Origin: Oceanisphaera arctica
GTDB lineage: Bacteria > Pseudomonadota > Gammaproteobacteria > Enterobacterales > Aeromonadaceae
Reading direction: 5' to 3'
Assembly (NCBI RefSeq): GCF_002936955.1
Contig: NZ_MPZM01000008.1
Coordinates: forward strand, 42,966 to 106,965
DNA length: 64,000 nucleotides
Positions 34,543-43,712 of the stretch are shown here, in pieces. The translations under genes and the position numbers were made by a program. Positions within the stretch are counted from its first letter, which is position 1, and every line of letters begins with the position of its first letter. The notes beneath the pieces were generated by a model. It was given only the letters and a program-made list of their open reading frames with translations. It did not search any database and was not told the DNA's origin.

Positions 34543-35750
34543 GCTTCTTCCTCCATCTGCACCAGTAGTTGCCGATACAGCTCGCTCAGCGCCTGTTGCC
34601 GCTCGGCCTCCAGCGGCTCCGGTGCCAGCCGTCGCTCGAATACTTCGACCGGTGTCAGCTCGCTCAGGGTCACGCCCTGCTCGGCGGTCAGTCCGTTACC
34701 GTTCTGGGCCCGTTGCCGGCGGACCAATAATATTTCCAGCGGCAAGCCTTCGGCCAACTGCTCCACACGAGGTTGCAGGTCACTCAGGTAATCATCCTCA
34801 GACACGGTCACTTCCAGCCACACGGGGACCTCATGGTCGGCGGCCACCGCCTTCATCGCTACCGCCAGCTCCTCCAGATTGCCGCCGACTCGCGCCAGGG
34901 TCTGAAAGGTCGGCACCGGCAGCGGCGTCACCGTTTGCAGCCCTTCTCCGCTTACCTCGACCAGCAGCACCTCTTTCTGCTGCCCTACCTCATCGAAACT
35001 CAGCGGTATGGGCGAGCCGCAGTAACGGATATGTTCATGGCCGCCCACTTTCTGCGGTCTATGGATGTGGCCCAGGGCAATATAGTCGGCCGGGGGAAAG
35101 GCGCTGGCGGGGAAGGCGTCCAGGGTGCCGATATAAATCTCCCGCACCGAGTCGCTGCTGCTGGCACCGACCGTGGTCAGATGGCCGGTGGCGATGATGG
35201 GTAATGGCAACCCCAGCTGCTGCCGTTGCTGCTCGGCCCGCTCGAACAGCTGTTGGTAATGATCGGCAATGGCCTGTTGCAAGGCCTGTTGCTTGTCGGC
35301 GGCGCTTTGCCCGGCCTCGCTGGCCATGACCTCGCGCGCCCGGATGAAGGGCACGGCACACAATACCGCGCCCGGCTGACCGTCGCGGTCTGACAGCACC
35401 AGCACCTGATGATCCGCATCGTCCAGCATGCCCGGTATCACCTGTACATTCAGGCACCCCAGTAAGCGGCGAGACTCGTTCAGCATGGCGACCGAGTCGT
35501 GATTGCCGCCCAGAATCACCAGTTGGGCGCCGGTTTGCTGCAGTTCGACGATAAAGCCGTTATAAAGCTCGCGAGCATAGCTGGGCGGGGTGCCGGTATC
35601 GAACACGTCGCCCGCCACCAACACCGCCGCCACCTCATGCTCCTTTACCTGCTCGACCAGCCAGCGCAGAAAGGCCTTGTGTTCATCGAGGCGGGTTTTA
35701 CCCATGAAATGCTGGCCCAGATGCCAGTCGGAGGTGTGCAGTATGCGCAT
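34539..35750 (-). CDS. sbcD: Exonuclease SbcCD subunit D (Mre11-like nuclease)
   Basis: A 403-residue metallophosphoesterase-fold nuclease. Metal-binding motifs appear in order: MRILHTSDWHLGQ at the N-terminus, VLVAGDVFDTG near 45-55, LGGNHDS near 80-86, IATGHLTT near 190 and ALGHIHRPQ near 228-236. It provides the nuclease active site of the SbcCD complex that processes hairpins, palindromes and blocked DNA ends. First gene of the sbcDC operon; the stop overlaps the sbcC start. It is divergent from the DMT transporter gene with about 125 bp between. A complex that attacks palindromic DNA is of interest given the many long hairpin repeats in the same window. Confidence 0.95.
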   Translation of the reverse strand: MRILHTSDWHLGQHFMGKTRLDEHKAFLRWLVEQVKEHEVAAVLVAGDVFDTGTPPSYARELYNGFIVELQQTGAQLVILGGNHDSVAMLNESRRLLGCLNVQVIPGMLDDADHQVLVLSDRDGQPGAVLCAVPFIRAREVMASEAGQSAADKQQALQQAIADHYQQLFERAEQQRQQLGLPLPIIATGHLTTVGASSSDSVREIYIGTLDAFPASAFPPADYIALGHIHRPQKVGGHEHIRYCGSPIPLSFDEVGQQKEVLLVEVSGEGLQTVTPLPVPTFQTLARVGGNLEELAVAMKAVAADHEVPVWLEVTVSEDDYLSDLQPRVEQLAEGLPLEILLVRRQRAQNGNGLTAEQGVTLSELTPVEVFERRLAPEPLEAERQQALSELYRQLLVQMEEEA

Positions 35751-35875
35751 GGTGACTCTTGTTGGTGACGGCAGAGACCGCTATTAAACCCGCTAAGCCG
35801 ATGGCTGGCAAATCTCCCTTGGCGGCGAAGTAAAACTTGCTAGACTGGGCCTTTCCCGCTGATTTGTAGTGATAC

Positions 35876-36784
35876 ATGTCCTTTTCATACGATTATCTCG
35901 CCCTGGCGGCGGCGGCCTGCTGGGCCGTGGCCAGCCTGCTGTCGGCCAATGCGGCCCGTCATCTGGGCGCCTTTGCCTTTTCCCGCTGGCGCATGTTCTG
36001 TGTCAGCCTGATGCTGTGGTCGGTCGCCTTGCTGACCGGCGGCTGGAGCAGCCTGAGCAGTCACGGCCTGAGTATCATGGCCATTTCCGGCCTGATCGGC
36101 ATTTTCATCGGCGATACCGCGCTTTTTGCCGCCATGAACCGACTCGGCCCCCGCCGGGCCGGGGTGCTGTTTGCCACCCATTCGCTGTTTTCCGCCCTGC
36201 TGGCCTACCTGGTGTTCGGTGAGGTGATCGCCGGCTGGACCCTGGTCGGTTGCTTCCTGCTGGTGGGGGGTGTGATGACCGCCATTTTCATGGGCAAACG
36301 CAGCAATGAAACCCACGCCTGGGAGCAGGACAATGGCAGCCCCTGGCCGGGTATCGCACTGGGACTGGTGTCGGCCCTGTGTCAGTCGGTGGCAACCCTG
36401 ATGGTGAAGCCGGTGATGATGAGCGAGATAGACCCGCTAGATCCGGTATCGGCCTCGGCGGTGCGCATGAGTGCCGCCTTTCTGGCTCACCTGGCGCTGC
36501 TGTGGTGTGGACTATCGGTCGCCAAACCCTTGCGCCACATCAACTGGTCAATCTTCGGCATGGTGGCAATGAACGCTTTTCTGGCGATGGGCGTCGGCAT
36601 GACACTGATCTTGCTGGCTCTGCGCCATGGTGAGGTGGGAATGGTGGCCATGCTGAGTTCGGTGAGCCCTGTGCTGGTGCTGCCCTTGCTGTGGTTGATC
36701 ATGAAGCGCCGCCCGGCCAATGGAGCCTGGCTGGGGGCGCTGGCAACCGTGATAGGCACCCTGCTGATAGTGGCGCGTCACTAA
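35876..36784 (+). CDS. EamA/DMT-family membrane transporter
   Basis: 302 residues with ten hydrophobic segments in two repeats of five, the layout of the drug/metabolite transporter superfamily (EamA). Characteristic stretches are DYLALAAAACWAVASLLSAN at the start, GLIGIFIGDTALFAAMNRLG near 80-99, and the second-repeat MAMLSSVSPVLVLPLLWLIM near the end. A probable exporter of an amino acid, metabolite or drug in the inner membrane; the substrate cannot be predicted. ATG 35876 is chosen over an earlier start at 35869 in another frame because it gives the family's N-terminus. Monocistronic; divergent from sbcD and convergent with the GST gene, with only 31 bp between the ends. Confidence 0.83.
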   Translation: MSFSYDYLALAAAACWAVASLLSANAARHLGAFAFSRWRMFCVSLMLWSVALLTGGWSSLSSHGLSIMAISGLIGIFIGDTALFAAMNRLGPRRAGVLFATHSLFSALLAYLVFGEVIAGWTLVGCFLLVGGVMTAIFMGKRSNETHAWEQDNGSPWPGIALGLVSALCQSVATLMVKPVMMSEIDPLDPVSASAVRMSAAFLAHLALLWCGLSVAKPLRHINWSIFGMVAMNAFLAMGVGMTLILLALRHGEVGMVAMLSSVSPVLVLPLLWLIMKRRPANGAWLGALATVIGTLLIVARH

Positions 36785-36815
36785 AAAGCCGACGCCATGT
36801 TTTACAGCATGTGCC

Positions 36816-37436
36816 TTAAAGCGGTAACCCTTCCTTGTCGAGAACCTGGCGCACCGCCGGATCTGCTTTCATGTCCTGAAAGTGACGGGCAACATTAGGA
36901 TAGGCATTGAGTCCGTCAGGCAACACTCGCGAGGCCCAGAAGGTAAACACGAAGGCGCAGGCGTCCACTATGCTGAGATGGTCATCCATATACCAGTTGC
37001 GACTGGCCAGATGATGGTCCATCCGCTGCAGCAGGGGTGCTGCCTGTGCAGGCACCGCCGCCTTGATGGCATCCAGCGCCGCTCCACTCGTATCAGTGGT
37101 GTATTTACGGGCGGTAAAGTGAGGTGCCAGGGCCCGATAAACATCGGTGTTGAAAAAGCTCAGCCAGTAATCACACTGATATTGCAGCACAGGATCGGTA
37201 CCCGGCCCCAGATGCTCGCCTTCGGGTAAACGCGACAGATAACGCAAGATGGCGCTGTTCTGATACAGGGCCCCCATCTCTTCGGTAAACAGCACCGGCA
37301 CCGCAGCCAGATAATTAATATTGAGAAACTCGGGATCCCGGGTATCCGCCAATTCCAGCTCATAGGGTATGTCCAGCCAGGACAGCACGATATGCGGAGC
37401 GAGTGAACAAGCACCTGGCCTGTAATATAACTTCAT
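36816..37436 (-). CDS. Glutathione S-transferase, beta-class GstA-like
   Basis: 206 residues. The N-terminal MKLYYRPGACSLAPHIVLSW carries Cys10, the catalytic-site cysteine of bacterial beta-class GSTs such as E. coli GstA, and YQNSAILRYLSRL supplies the glutathione-binding NS where ES/QS is usual. The C-terminal helical domain contains HLSIVDACAFVFTFWAS, with the structural Asp of the N-capping box. Cytosolic conjugation or peroxide detoxification is likely. It follows the MarR gene on the same strand, 170 bp downstream, so a stress-responsive MarR could control it, though the gap suggests its own promoter. RBS AAGGAGGTTATTG precedes the ATG on the minus strand, a strong one. Confidence 0.87.
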   Translation of the reverse strand: MKLYYRPGACSLAPHIVLSWLDIPYELELADTRDPEFLNINYLAAVPVLFTEEMGALYQNSAILRYLSRLPEGEHLGPGTDPVLQYQCDYWLSFFNTDVYRALAPHFTARKYTTDTSGAALDAIKAAVPAQAAPLLQRMDHHLASRNWYMDDHLSIVDACAFVFTFWASRVLPDGLNAYPNVARHFQDMKADPAVRQVLDKEGLPL

Positions 37437-37606
37437 TCAATAACCTCCTTGGTGGCCCTCAGGCCGCTCGGTCAGTCTGTATTTTTGGTATTTAGCCGGC
37501 CCGAGCCTCCGGCTTATGTCTCGATTAATTATCAGCAAGAAAACGACAATGCGCGATATTCCTGCCCATACTTTGCCACCGGATAGTCATAAAGTTGAAG
37601 TAGGCC

Positions 37607-38143
37607 TCAGTCTTCCACCTTCAGCAGCATTTTCTTTAACAAAACGGCAAGCTGCTGCTGCTCATCACTCGACAGGGCGCCGGCCAGTTCGGCCTCGGCA
37701 GCCAGATGATGCCTGACCGCCTCTTCCACCACCCTGAAACCTTCTTCGGTGAGCGTCACAATGACACCGCGCCGATCATGATCCGCCTGAGCCCGGCTGA
37801 CCAGACCACGGCTTTCCAGCCGATTGATACGGTTGGTCAGGGCACCGGAAGAAATCAGCACCATGCTCTGTAACTGATTGGGAGATAGCTGGAAAGACGG
37901 CGGATGACGACGCAAGGCCGCTAACACGTCGAATTCGCCCACATTCAGCCCGTAATGAGCCAGGTCCTGCAACACACGGCGGGTAATGAAATATTCAAGA
38001 CGCACGATGCGGCCGATAACCTCGGTACTGTCAAAGTCCAGATCGGGGCGAACACGCTGCCAGAGGGTAATGATGCGGTCGATTTGATCCATCACCTGAT
38101 CGCCGGTGCCGGAAGAGGTATTCTGCGTGTGGTTATCATTCAT
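37607..38143 (-). CDS. MarR-family transcriptional regulator
   Basis: About 178 residues with a winged-helix DNA-binding domain: VGEFDVLAALRRHPP (helix), LSPNQLQSMVLISSGALTNR (recognition helix region) and the wing LVSRAQADHDRRGVIVTLTE with the diagnostic DxRRG. Family members are dimeric repressors released by phenolic compounds or oxidants. I chose ATG 38143; the frame continues to 38254 with further Met codons (e.g. 38176) but without a good ribosome-binding site. The 40-residue N-terminus before the domain is polar. It is upstream of the GstA-like gene on the same strand and divergent from cytochrome c5, with about 235 bp between. Target genes are not evident. Confidence 0.82.
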   Translation of the reverse strand: MNDNHTQNTSSGTGDQVMDQIDRIITLWQRVRPDLDFDSTEVIGRIVRLEYFITRRVLQDLAHYGLNVGEFDVLAALRRHPPSFQLSPNQLQSMVLISSGALTNRINRLESRGLVSRAQADHDRRGVIVTLTEEGFRVVEEAVRHHLAAEAELAGALSSDEQQQLAVLLKKMLLKVED

Positions 38144-38378
38144 TATTATCGGATGCTCCGTTCTGCTCGCAGCCATTTTCATATCAAGAGATATTGATAA
38201 TAACATAAAGAATTCCGTCGCTGCGCGGCTGTCATGCATCCCAGGTCGCAGCAAACTCGGTTTTTTCAGTCCGCCCCGCTTTTAACCCGACCGTTTAATG
38301 ACCGCCACACTTGGGGTATACTCCGCGGGTTTAACGAAATTCAATGGAAATAAATAAGCCAACTGGGAGAATAAAAAG

Positions 38379-38813
38379 GTGAGCCTGTTAAGAAACCTGT
38401 TGCTTGCCGGCGTTGCCGCTGCCTCTTTGAGTGGTATGGCCTACGCCGCCAATGATATGTCGCCTGAAGCCGTTGCCGAGCGTACCAAGCCGGTCGGCAG
38501 CGTCTACACCGCCGCCGATCTGGAAGGCATTGTCGACACCGCTGCCGCCGGAAGCAGCAGCGAACCCGCCGAACCGCGTAGCGGTGATGCTGTGTTCACC
38601 GCCGCCTGTTCCGCCTGTCACGCTACCGGCGCTGCCGGCGCGCCCATCAAGGGTGATGCTGCCGCCTGGGAATCCCGTATCGCCAAGGGTCGCGATACTC
38701 TGCTGAACCACGCGCTGAATGGCTTCAACGCCATGCCACCTCGCGGTGCCTGTGGCAACTGCTCGGATGAAGAAATTGCCAACGCCGTTGATTACATGAT
38801 CGACGCCATCTGA
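38379..38813 (+). CDS. Cytochrome c5
   Basis: 144 residues: a signal peptide (LLAGVAAASLSGMAYA) and a linker of about 50 residues before a single-haem domain with C77-S-A-C80-H81, methionine ligand in GFNAMPPRGACGNCSDEEI and the second cysteine pair (GACGNC) that marks cytochrome c5. A periplasmic electron carrier, probably to terminal oxidases or reductases, membrane-tethered if the signal is not cleaved. The start codon is GTG, chosen because GGGAGAATAAAAAG lies immediately before it. Monocistronic, followed by two stacked hairpins. One of three c-type cytochrome genes in this window, with tsdB and tsdA. Confidence 0.88.
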   Translation: MSLLRNLLLAGVAAASLSGMAYAANDMSPEAVAERTKPVGSVYTAADLEGIVDTAAAGSSSEPAEPRSGDAVFTAACSACHATGAAGAPIKGDAAAWESRIAKGRDTLLNHALNGFNAMPPRGACGNCSDEEIANAVDYMIDAI

Positions 38814-38816
38814 GTA

Positions 38817-38870
38817 AAACGGCGGCTCTGAGCCGTTTTTGATAAAAAGCCGCAGAAATGCGGCTTTTTT
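38817..38870 (+). terminator. Two tandem hairpins ending the cytochrome c5 gene
   Basis: ACGGC/GCCGT with a following T5 is the first; AGCCGCA (38848-38854) and TGCGGCT (38859-38865) with a following T5 is the second and stronger. Confidence 0.88.
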
Positions 38871-38907
38871 GTTGCCTGCGCCGTATCCTCAACGACGATT
38901 GTTTGAC

Positions 38908-39374
38908 TTATACCAATCCCAGTAATGATCTGGTCATATTGAGGCCCCCAGACCAGAGGCAACACAGCCGCCTCCCTCGACACGCCATAAACCCATCCGT
39001 GGGGGCTCGGAAATGCCATCTGACCGCCAGGGACGGCGGGAATGCCGGAACGGCAGGAGCATTTTTCGGCCCTGGCATTTCACGGTCGTGGGAGCCGTTC
39101 TCTGTTGCCTCTTCTGGAACTCCGAGTTGCCTGCAGACGGCACCAACAGGCAACGCAGGAGCATCAAGGAGGGCAAAGGGATCTGCTCCACCGACCATCA
39201 CATGACAGGGCCAACAAAAGCTCCTGCAATGTTGGCACTCCCGCCGTCCATGGCGGTCGGACGTCATGTGCTGAGCGTCACAAGGAGGTGCTTGAGCGAG
39301 TCGGTGGAACGGGCCCTTTGTCCGGGATTGGCATGACAGTCAAACAGATCGAGTGTTTAATGTAATTGGTATTA
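38908..39374 (+). repeat. Mosaic hairpin-rich intergenic repeat, copy C (long)
   Basis: Fills the gap between the convergent cytochrome c5 gene and rep. It starts TTATACCAATCCC, contains GAGGCAACACAGCCGCCTCC, a long hairpin module (CCATCTGACCGCCAGGGACGG to TGGCATTTCACGGTCGTGGG region), the CCGAGTTGCC module, GGAGCATCAAGGAGG, the CAAAGGGATCTGCTCCACCG arm, a second inner hairpin, the matching GGGCCCTTTGTCC arm and ends in GGGATTGGCATGACA and ATTGGTATTA. The ends are inverted repeats of each other. Confidence 0.82.
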
Positions 39375-39400
39375 CCGCTGACAGCTTATGGATTACCGCT

Positions 39401-41416
39401 TTATTTCTTGCCGAACATGGCTCGCAGGTTGGCGATGCTGGCCTGGCCTTTTTCCATCCGTTCACCTTCGCTCGGCGGCTTGCGATTGTGTTCCCAGTCC
39501 AGATCCTGCTGCGGCAGCTCCAGCAGGAAACGGCTGGGCTCTGGACGGATCTGCTCGCCAAACTGGCGTCGCTCCCGGCACAGGGTAAAGGTCAGCGCCT
39601 GCTGGGCCCGGGTAATACCCACATAGGCTAGCCGACGCTCTTCCTCTATGTTGTCTTCATCGATGCTGCTCTGGTGCGGCAACAACCCTTCTTCCATGCC
39701 CACCATGAACACATAGGGATACTCCAGGCCCTTGGAGGAATGCAGCGTCATCAGCTGCACCTGTTCGCCGTCGTCCTCGTCTTCGCCGCGCTCCATCATG
39801 TCGCGCAAGGTCAGCCGGGTCACCACCTGGGGCAGGGTCATGGCATCGTCCAGATCCGAGCCTTCCAGCATCTGACTCACCCACTTGAACAGGGTGGACA
39901 CGTTCTGCATGCGCATCTCGGCAGCTCTGGGGCTGGGTGAGCTTTCGTAGAGCCATTCTTCGTAGTTGATGTCCTTGATCATGTCGCGCACCGCCTCGAC
40001 CGCGTTGCCGCGCGCCGCCTCGTCGCCCCGGCGCACCAGCCAGTCGCTGAAGGCGCGTATCGACACCAGACCACGGCCGGTCAAAGTCTGCTCCAGCCCC
40101 AGTTCCGCGCTTGCGGCAAACAGGCTCTTGCCCCTGTTGTTGGCGTAGGTACCCAGCTTTTCCAGACTGGTGGGGCCGATTTCCCGCCGTGGTGTATTCA
40201 CCACCCGCAGGAAGGCGTTATCGTCGTCCGGATTCACCAGCAGCCGCAGGTAGGCCATGATGTCCTTGATTTCGGCCCGGGAGAAAAACGAGGTGCCGCC
40301 GCTGATCTTGTAGGGGATGCGGTTGGTCATCAGCGTTTTTTCCAGCATCCGCGACTGATGATTGCCCCGGTAGAGGATGGCGTATTCGCCGAATTTGCTG
40401 CCGTTCATGAATTTGTGGCCCATGATCTCGGCCACCACCCGCTCGGCCTCGTGCTCTTCGTTCTTGGCGAACAAGACCCTTACCGGCGCCGCATACTCCA
40501 TCTCCGAGAACAGCTGCTTCTCGAACACGTGGGGATTGTTGGCGATCAGGATATTGGCGCACTGCAATATCTGTCCGCGGGAACGATAGTTCTGCTCCAG
40601 CTTGATCACCTTGAGACTGGGGTAGTCTTCTTGCAACAGCACCAGATTCTGGGGCCGGGCTCCCCGCCAGGAATAGATGGACTGATCGTCGTCACCCACC
40701 ACGGTAAAGCGAGCGCGCTCGCCGGCAATCAGCTTGACCAGTTCGTACTGGCTGGTGTTGGTATCCTGATATTCGTCCACCAGCAGGTAGCGGATCTTGT
40801 TCTGCCAGAAGGCGCGCACTTCGCTGTTGGTCTTGAGCAACAGGGTCGGCATCAGGATCAAATCGTCGAAGTCCAGCGCGTTGTAGGCCTTCATCTGCCG
40901 CTGATAGCGCTCGTAGCACTGGGCGTACAAGACCGTTTCCGGATCGCTGGCCAACCGCGCCGCCCGCGCCGGCAGCACCAGATCGTTCTTCCAGTTGGAG
41001 ATGGTGCTGATCAAACGGGAGATCTTTTCCTTGTCGCCTTCCAGCTCCTTCTCGGTCAGATCCTTGATCAGCGCCAGCTGATCCTGATCGTCGAACAGCG
41101 AAAAGCCGGCCTTCAGGCCCAGGGTCTTGTGTTCGCGGCGGATGATATCCAGCCCCAGAGTATGGAAGGTAGACACCATCAGTCCCCGGGCCTCGCCCTT
41201 GCCCAGAGTCTGGGCTACCCGTTCCTTCATCTCCCGCGCCGCCTTGTTGGTAAAGGTGACGGCGGCAATGTGGCGCGCCTTGTAGTCGCACTGGCGCACT
41301 AGATAGGCGATTTTATTGGTGATCACCCGGGTCTTGCCGCTGCCGGCGCCGGCCAGCACCAGGCAGGGGCCGGCTATGTAGCGTACGGCGTCGTCTTGGG
41401 CTGGATTGAGTTTCAT
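39401..41416 (-). CDS. rep: ATP-dependent DNA helicase Rep
   Basis: A 671-residue superfamily 1A helicase, closer to Rep than UvrD in the regions I can compare. It starts [20 protein letters not shown] with Walker [10 protein letters not shown]; motif II is [20 protein letters not shown], motif [18 protein letters not shown], motif [15 protein letters not shown], and motif [13 protein letters not shown]. Rep unwinds DNA 3' to 5', assists replisomes past protein roadblocks and restarts forks. Full length, with the usual short C-terminal tail ([13 protein letters not shown]). Monocistronic; its stop is 27 bp from the end of repeat copy C. Divergent from csdA, with a hairpin-type short repeat in the 211-bp gap. 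Confidence 0.95.
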   Translation of the reverse strand: MKLNPAQDDAVRYIAGPCLVLAGAGSGKTRVITNKIAYLVRQCDYKARHIAAVTFTNKAAREMKERVAQTLGKGEARGLMVSTFHTLGLDIIRREHKTLGLKAGFSLFDDQDQLALIKDLTEKELEGDKEKISRLISTISNWKNDLVLPARAARLASDPETVLYAQCYERYQRQMKAYNALDFDDLILMPTLLLKTNSEVRAFWQNKIRYLLVDEYQDTNTSQYELVKLIAGERARFTVVGDDDQSIYSWRGARPQNLVLLQEDYPSLKVIKLEQNYRSRGQILQCANILIANNPHVFEKQLFSEMEYAAPVRVLFAKNEEHEAERVVAEIMGHKFMNGSKFGEYAILYRGNHQSRMLEKTLMTNRIPYKISGGTSFFSRAEIKDIMAYLRLLVNPDDDNAFLRVVNTPRREIGPTSLEKLGTYANNRGKSLFAASAELGLEQTLTGRGLVSIRAFSDWLVRRGDEAARGNAVEAVRDMIKDINYEEWLYESSPSPRAAEMRMQNVSTLFKWVSQMLEGSDLDDAMTLPQVVTRLTLRDMMERGEDEDDGEQVQLMTLHSSKGLEYPYVFMVGMEEGLLPHQSSIDEDNIEEERRLAYVGITRAQQALTFTLCRERRQFGEQIRPEPSRFLLELPQQDLDWEHNRKPPSEGERMEKGQASIANLRAMFGKK

Positions 41417-41479
41417 GGCATTTCCGACAGCTGAACAGGGGTGCTTATTCTACCGGCTGCAGCCAAAGGGTTAAAGGAC

Positions 41480-41554
41480 GGGGATTAGGGTCTGGGGATT
41501 AGCAGATCGCACTTTGTTTGGTTTTGATTATCCAATCCCCAATCCCTGATCCCC
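41480..41554. repeat. GGGATTAGGG-type short inverted repeat, copy 1
   Basis: Arms 41480-41501 (GGGGATTAGGGTCTGGGGAT) and 41531-41554 (ATCCCCAATCCCTGATCCCC) are approximate reverse complements with an AT-rich loop. Related copies flank repeat E (44537-44566 and 44939-44963) and lie at 56761-56802 and, degenerate, at about 49706-49735. Here it sits between the divergent rep and csdA genes. Confidence 0.7.
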
Positions 41555-41627
41555 GCTTAAAGGCATCTTGTCATCGCTCCGGCTTTGGCTCATGATCCCG
41601 GTCAGCGCTCATTCACCAGACAGGCAC

Positions 41628-42848
41628 ATGGCTCCGGACATCCTCACCCTCAGACGCGACTTCCCCACTCTGGCCCAAATCGTCAACGGTCATCCACTGG
41701 TGTACCTGGATAACGCCGCCACCACCCAGAAGCCCCAGGCCGTGCTGGATGCCCTCAATCACTATTATCGTGATACCAACGCCAATGTGCATCGCGCCTC
41801 CCATGCCCTGAGCGGGCAGGCAACCCAAGCCTTCGAACAGGCCCGCATCAAGCTGCAGCGCTTTATCAATGCACCGGCTCCCGAGCAGGTTATCTGGACC
41901 CGCGGCACCACAGAGGCCATCAACCTGGTGGCTTTCAGCTTTGGTATGCATAACCTCAAGGCCGGCGATGAAATCCTGCTCTCCACCCTGGAGCATCACG
42001 CCAATATCGTGCCCTGGCAGCAGGTGGCCGCGGCCACCGGCGCCAGGATCCGGGTGATCCCGCTGATGCCCACCGGCGATCTGGACATGAAAGCCGCAGC
42101 GCAGCTGATCAACAGCCGCACCCGTTTGCTGGCCATCGGTCAGGTATCCAACGCCCTGGGTGTGATCAATCCGGTGAAGCAGCTGATCGCCATGGCCAAG
42201 AGTGTGGGCGCCGTGACCCTGGTGGACGGTGCCCAGGCCATGGGCCACCTGCCGGTGGATGTACAGGAGCTGGGCTGTGACTTTTACGCCTTTTCCGGCC
42301 ACAAGATGTATGGCCCCACCGGTATCGGCGGCCTCTATGGTAAAAAAGAGCTGCTCGAGCAGATGCCACCCTGGCAGACCGGCGGCGAAATGGTGAGTCA
42401 CGTCAGCTTCGAGCAGACCCGCTTCAACCGCCTGCCGTTCAAGTTTGAAGCCGGCACCCCCAACATTGCCGGCGCCATCGCCTTCGGGGCCGCCGTCGAT
42501 TATCTGTCCGGCCTCAATCGCACCCTTCTGGCCCAGCATGAAGACAGCCTGCTGGACGCCCTGGTCACCGGCCTGGAGGCCATTCCCGGCGTACGTATAA
42601 TAGGCAGGCCCGGTGTCCGGGTCGGCGCGGTTTCTTTTGTGATGGACGAGGTGCACCCCCAGGATCTGGCCACCCTGCTGGACATGCAGGGCATAGCACT
42701 GCGCACCGGCCACCACTGTGCCATGCCGCTGATGCAGGCTCTCGGGCTGGAACAGGGCACCATTCGTGCCTCTGTTGCCTTTTATAACACCCACGAGGAA
42801 ATCGCGGCCCTGCTGGCCGGCATTCACAAAGCCCGGGAGTTTTTCTGA
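41628..42848 (+). CDS. csdA: Cysteine desulfurase CsdA (SufS/CsdA class)
   Basis: A 406-residue PLP enzyme of the class II cysteine desulfurases. The PLP-binding lysine is K226 in YAFSGHKMYGPTG, and the catalytic cysteine is C364 in LRTGHHCAMPLMQ; VYLDNAATTQKP opens the fold. It removes sulfur from cysteine as a persulfide and passes it to the partner CsdE, encoded next and overlapping by 1 bp. Together with CsdL/TcdA (nearby at 43713-44495) it supplies sulfur for the cyclic t6A (ct6A) tRNA modification and feeds Fe-S assembly. ATG 41628 was chosen; the frame is open to 41568 without family sequence. No SUF operon genes are around it, supporting CsdA over SufS. Confidence 0.92.
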   Translation: MAPDILTLRRDFPTLAQIVNGHPLVYLDNAATTQKPQAVLDALNHYYRDTNANVHRASHALSGQATQAFEQARIKLQRFINAPAPEQVIWTRGTTEAINLVAFSFGMHNLKAGDEILLSTLEHHANIVPWQQVAAATGARIRVIPLMPTGDLDMKAAAQLINSRTRLLAIGQVSNALGVINPVKQLIAMAKSVGAVTLVDGAQAMGHLPVDVQELGCDFYAFSGHKMYGPTGIGGLYGKKELLEQMPPWQTGGEMVSHVSFEQTRFNRLPFKFEAGTPNIAGAIAFGAAVDYLSGLNRTLLAQHEDSLLDALVTGLEAIPGVRIIGRPGVRVGAVSFVMDEVHPQDLATLLDMQGIALRTGHHCAMPLMQALGLEQGTIRASVAFYNTHEEIAALLAGIHKAREFF

Positions 42849-43267
42849 TGCATCCATTCGGCGACACCATTACCGACACCGACATTCGCGCCCTGTTTAA
42901 TGGGGCCCACGGCTGGGAAGCCAGATACAAGACACTTATCAAGCTGGCCAAACAACTGCCGCCCCTGGCAGACGAGCACAAGGTCGAGGACAACGCCATC
43001 CATGGCTGCGAAAGCCAGGCCTGGCTGGTGAGCGAGCTGAATGAAAAAGGTGTCTGGCAGTTTCACTGCGACTCGGATGCCCGCATCGTCAAGGGGCTGA
43101 TGACGGTGGTGCTGGCCGCGCTCAGCAACAAGACCGCCGAGCAGATCCAGGCCTTCGATATGGAAGCCTATTTTTCCGAACTGCAACTGCTGCCACACCT
43201 GAGCCCCTCCCGGGGTAACGGCTTAAGAGCTGTGGTCACAGCCATTAAAACCAAAGCCGACAGCTGA
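42848..43267 (+). CDS. csdE: Sulfur acceptor protein CsdE (SufE-like)
   Basis: A 139-residue SufE-fold protein. The acceptor cysteine is C54 in DNAIHGCESQAWLV, which takes the persulfide sulfur from CsdA. The start ATG overlaps the csdA stop, and the two form an operon, as in E. coli. The C-terminal half contains DARIVKGLMTVVLAALSNK, typical of the SufE/CsdE fold. It likely also contacts the TcdA/CsdL enzyme, whose gene lies 446 bp away in the opposite direction. Confidence 0.92.
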   Translation: MHPFGDTITDTDIRALFNGAHGWEARYKTLIKLAKQLPPLADEHKVEDNAIHGCESQAWLVSELNEKGVWQFHCDSDARIVKGLMTVVLAALSNKTAEQIQAFDMEAYFSELQLLPHLSPSRGNGLRAVVTAIKTKADS

Positions 43268-43309
43268 CTCGGCCGCAATGCGAAGCGTCGCAAACTCTTG
43301 TCGTTTGCT

Positions 43310-43670
43310 GTGTCATGCACCTCCGTCGGACAAAGCGCACTGCTTCTCCGGCACGCCGTGAGGACATGACACTCGATGTTTCAACCCGCTGCGAGCATTC
43401 ACTGAATGTTCGGTCGGGCTGAAACTTCTCGTCACGGCGAGCAAGCTCGCCCCACGGGGCTCCGTCACGCCATCCTTGGCGCGAAGGGCGCTGCGAAACA
43501 GACACCCTTTGCCCTCCTTCTCAGACACTGAGCTGACTGTTGATATTCAACAAGAAACTCAGCCACTTCATGGAGCAGCAGCGGGGATTGCCGGAGCCGA
43601 CCGTCACCATGCCATGGATGGCATGTGCCGAGCGTCCCATGGATGGGCTTGAAGCGAGTCGGCGGAGCGC
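43310..43670 (-). repeat. Mosaic hairpin-rich intergenic repeat, copy D (diverged)
   Basis: Lies between the convergent csdE and tcdA genes. On the minus strand it keeps the outer arms (TCGGCGGAGCGCA region and GGACAAAGCGCACTG region), a GAACATTCAGTGAATGCTCG-type palindrome, the GTCACGGCGAGCAAGCTCGCC hairpin and the AAGGAGGGCAAAGGGTG segment. The terminal TATACCA sequence is lost, and several modules differ from copies A, C and F, so this is an older or recombined copy. The rest of the 445-bp gap shows nothing else. Confidence 0.6.
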
Positions 43671-43712
43671 AACCGCTCTGTTGCTCCACATTGCGTATGC
43701 TATCAGCTACTT

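Noticed and set aside
33709..34791. 360-codon plus-strand frame across sbcC/sbcD
   Set aside because: Antisense shadow of two well-supported genes, with low-complexity composition.
39013..39365. Two overlapping plus-strand frames that look similar to frames in other gaps (RSLLPLLELRVAC, HQGGQRDLLHRPS patterns)
   Set aside because: They are translations of repeat copy C. The same pseudo-protein appears wherever the repeat occurs (47769-48056, 44609-44833 minus), lacks a ribosome-binding site and shares DNA identity rather than codon-level conservation.
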